Of a stretch of DNA of 64,000 nucleotides, positions 63,223-64,000 are shown in pieces. This DNA comes from Euborellia annulipes (taxonomy: Eukaryota; Arthropoda; Insecta; Dermaptera; Anisolabididae). Numbering within the stretch: position 1 is the stretch's first letter; each line of letters starts with the position of its first letter. The stretch spans positions 16,157-80,156 of the forward strand of contig JAKCPI010016660.1 of assembly GCA_023213315.1 (NCBI GenBank), written 5' to 3'. Made by a program: the position numbers and the translations under genes. The notes beneath the pieces are model-generated. The model saw nothing but the letters and a program-made list of their open reading frames with translations. It did no database searches and had not been told where the DNA came from.

Positions 63223-64000
63223 TTTTTACCTTCTTATTAATAAAATATAATTACCTTGTCCTCTTTAAATGCGCCACTGCCACTCTCCCTCTCCTAAACC
63301 ACGTAGACATACCGACACCCATTTGTTTTGAAGATGTTCCCGACAGAGATCGAAACGTTAGCATGATGAGAAGCAAATAAATAAAATATAGACCAGTGCT
63401 TTCTTTTTATCATTTATGCAAGAATTTGGGCCCCTCCCCCTTGTCAAAATCTGGGAGCGCCCCTCCAGGTATAGTGCCCAGGCCCATTTTTACAATTTAT
63501 TACTATCAAGCTAATTTTCCGTGAGTAGCTTTATGTTGATGAGGCGACTAACTTTTCCCTCTTACAACAATTCTTGGTTGTGGTAGCTAACAGGAGTAGA
63601 AAGGATAGATCTATATATTTCAATTTGGTTTGACGATTCTCAAAAAAAAAAAATTCGAATGTACCTTAAAAATTTTGAATTCCAAAAAATTAAATATTAA
63701 GACTTATACGAATCCTGAGTAAATCTCCACAGCCTTTAAAACATCAAATTAAGGCTTATATATTGCAAAATAAAAAAATTTTAATTATAAAAGCCTCTAT
63801 ATACATTATTTATTATTTTTGAGTCCCAATTCATTTAAAATAGTAGAATTCAAGTTGTAATATAATTTTAAAAACAAACAATTTTTTTAAGACAATGGTA
63901 GAAAGAGCCATGATAAAATCACATACGCTGAGCTATATCTTAGAGGCCGTAGGGCGCCTGTGCCGGTTTCAGGGGGCGCCAAGGGCTCGATGCGTCTGGG
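63223..64000. other. AT-rich end of the window
   Basis: 63320-63365 is a solo hammerhead-like motif with a mutated core (TTGAAGA, GAAAC, GTT). 63940-64000 is GC-rich and resembles the inner part of the hAT-type MITE family (GGGGGCGCCAAGGG), cut by the window edge. I see no gene. Confidence 0.45.

Overview
The window is nuclear DNA of an animal, almost certainly an arthropod and probably an insect. It is very AT-rich, has long introns with GT...AG borders, and is dense in SINEs, MITEs and fold-back repeats. I see no bacterial genes, rRNA, true tRNA gene or CRISPR array. I cannot name the species.

The one gene I can fully support lies on the minus strand. It runs from a signal-peptide exon at 47034 to a stop codon at 6419, about 40.6 kb. 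Ten coding exons (103, 457, 731, 84, 210, 77, 101, 269, 155 and 162 nt) join at GT/AG borders with intron phases 1,2,1,1,1,0,2,1,0. They give a 782-residue open frame. The protein is a Stubble-type serine protease: signal peptide, six-cysteine clip-like disulfide-knotted domain (residues 48-86), a Thr/Pro-rich stem of about 440 residues, an activation site at Arg539-Ile540, and a trypsin-like domain with His584, Asp634, Ser732 and specificity Asp726. A second possible start inside this gene (20972) would give a short secreted protease of 274 residues without clip domain or stem.

Layout: 1-6.4 kb is the region 3' of the gene, with hAT-type and other MITEs and tRNA-derived SINE copies. 6.4-14.3 kb holds the catalytic exons, 20.8 kb the activation exon, 27.9-32.8 kb the stem and clip exons. 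32.8-46.9 kb is a 14 kb first intron with many repeats and one CpG-rich, promoter-like island at 36.9-37.05 kb. 47 kb carries the signal-peptide exon. 47-64 kb is upstream sequence, mostly repeats, with weak candidates for plus-strand exons at 57.3, 58.6 and 60.2 kb.

The most striking non-coding content is a family of palindromic fold-back elements whose arms carry a recurring motif that folds as a minimal type I hammerhead ribozyme: CTGANGA core, stem II, GAAAC, then GTC, with stem I closing outside. Such minimal hammerheads with a nearly absent stem III are known from the flanking repeats of Penelope-like retroelements. At least ten copies keep the whole core, and more are decayed. A second abundant family, called element A here, is up to 1.1 kb long, has hairpins at both ends, and carries a microsatellite at the same internal site in every copy. 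The gene model is the firm result; the ribozyme family, the alternative start and element A are the parts that most deserve a second look.
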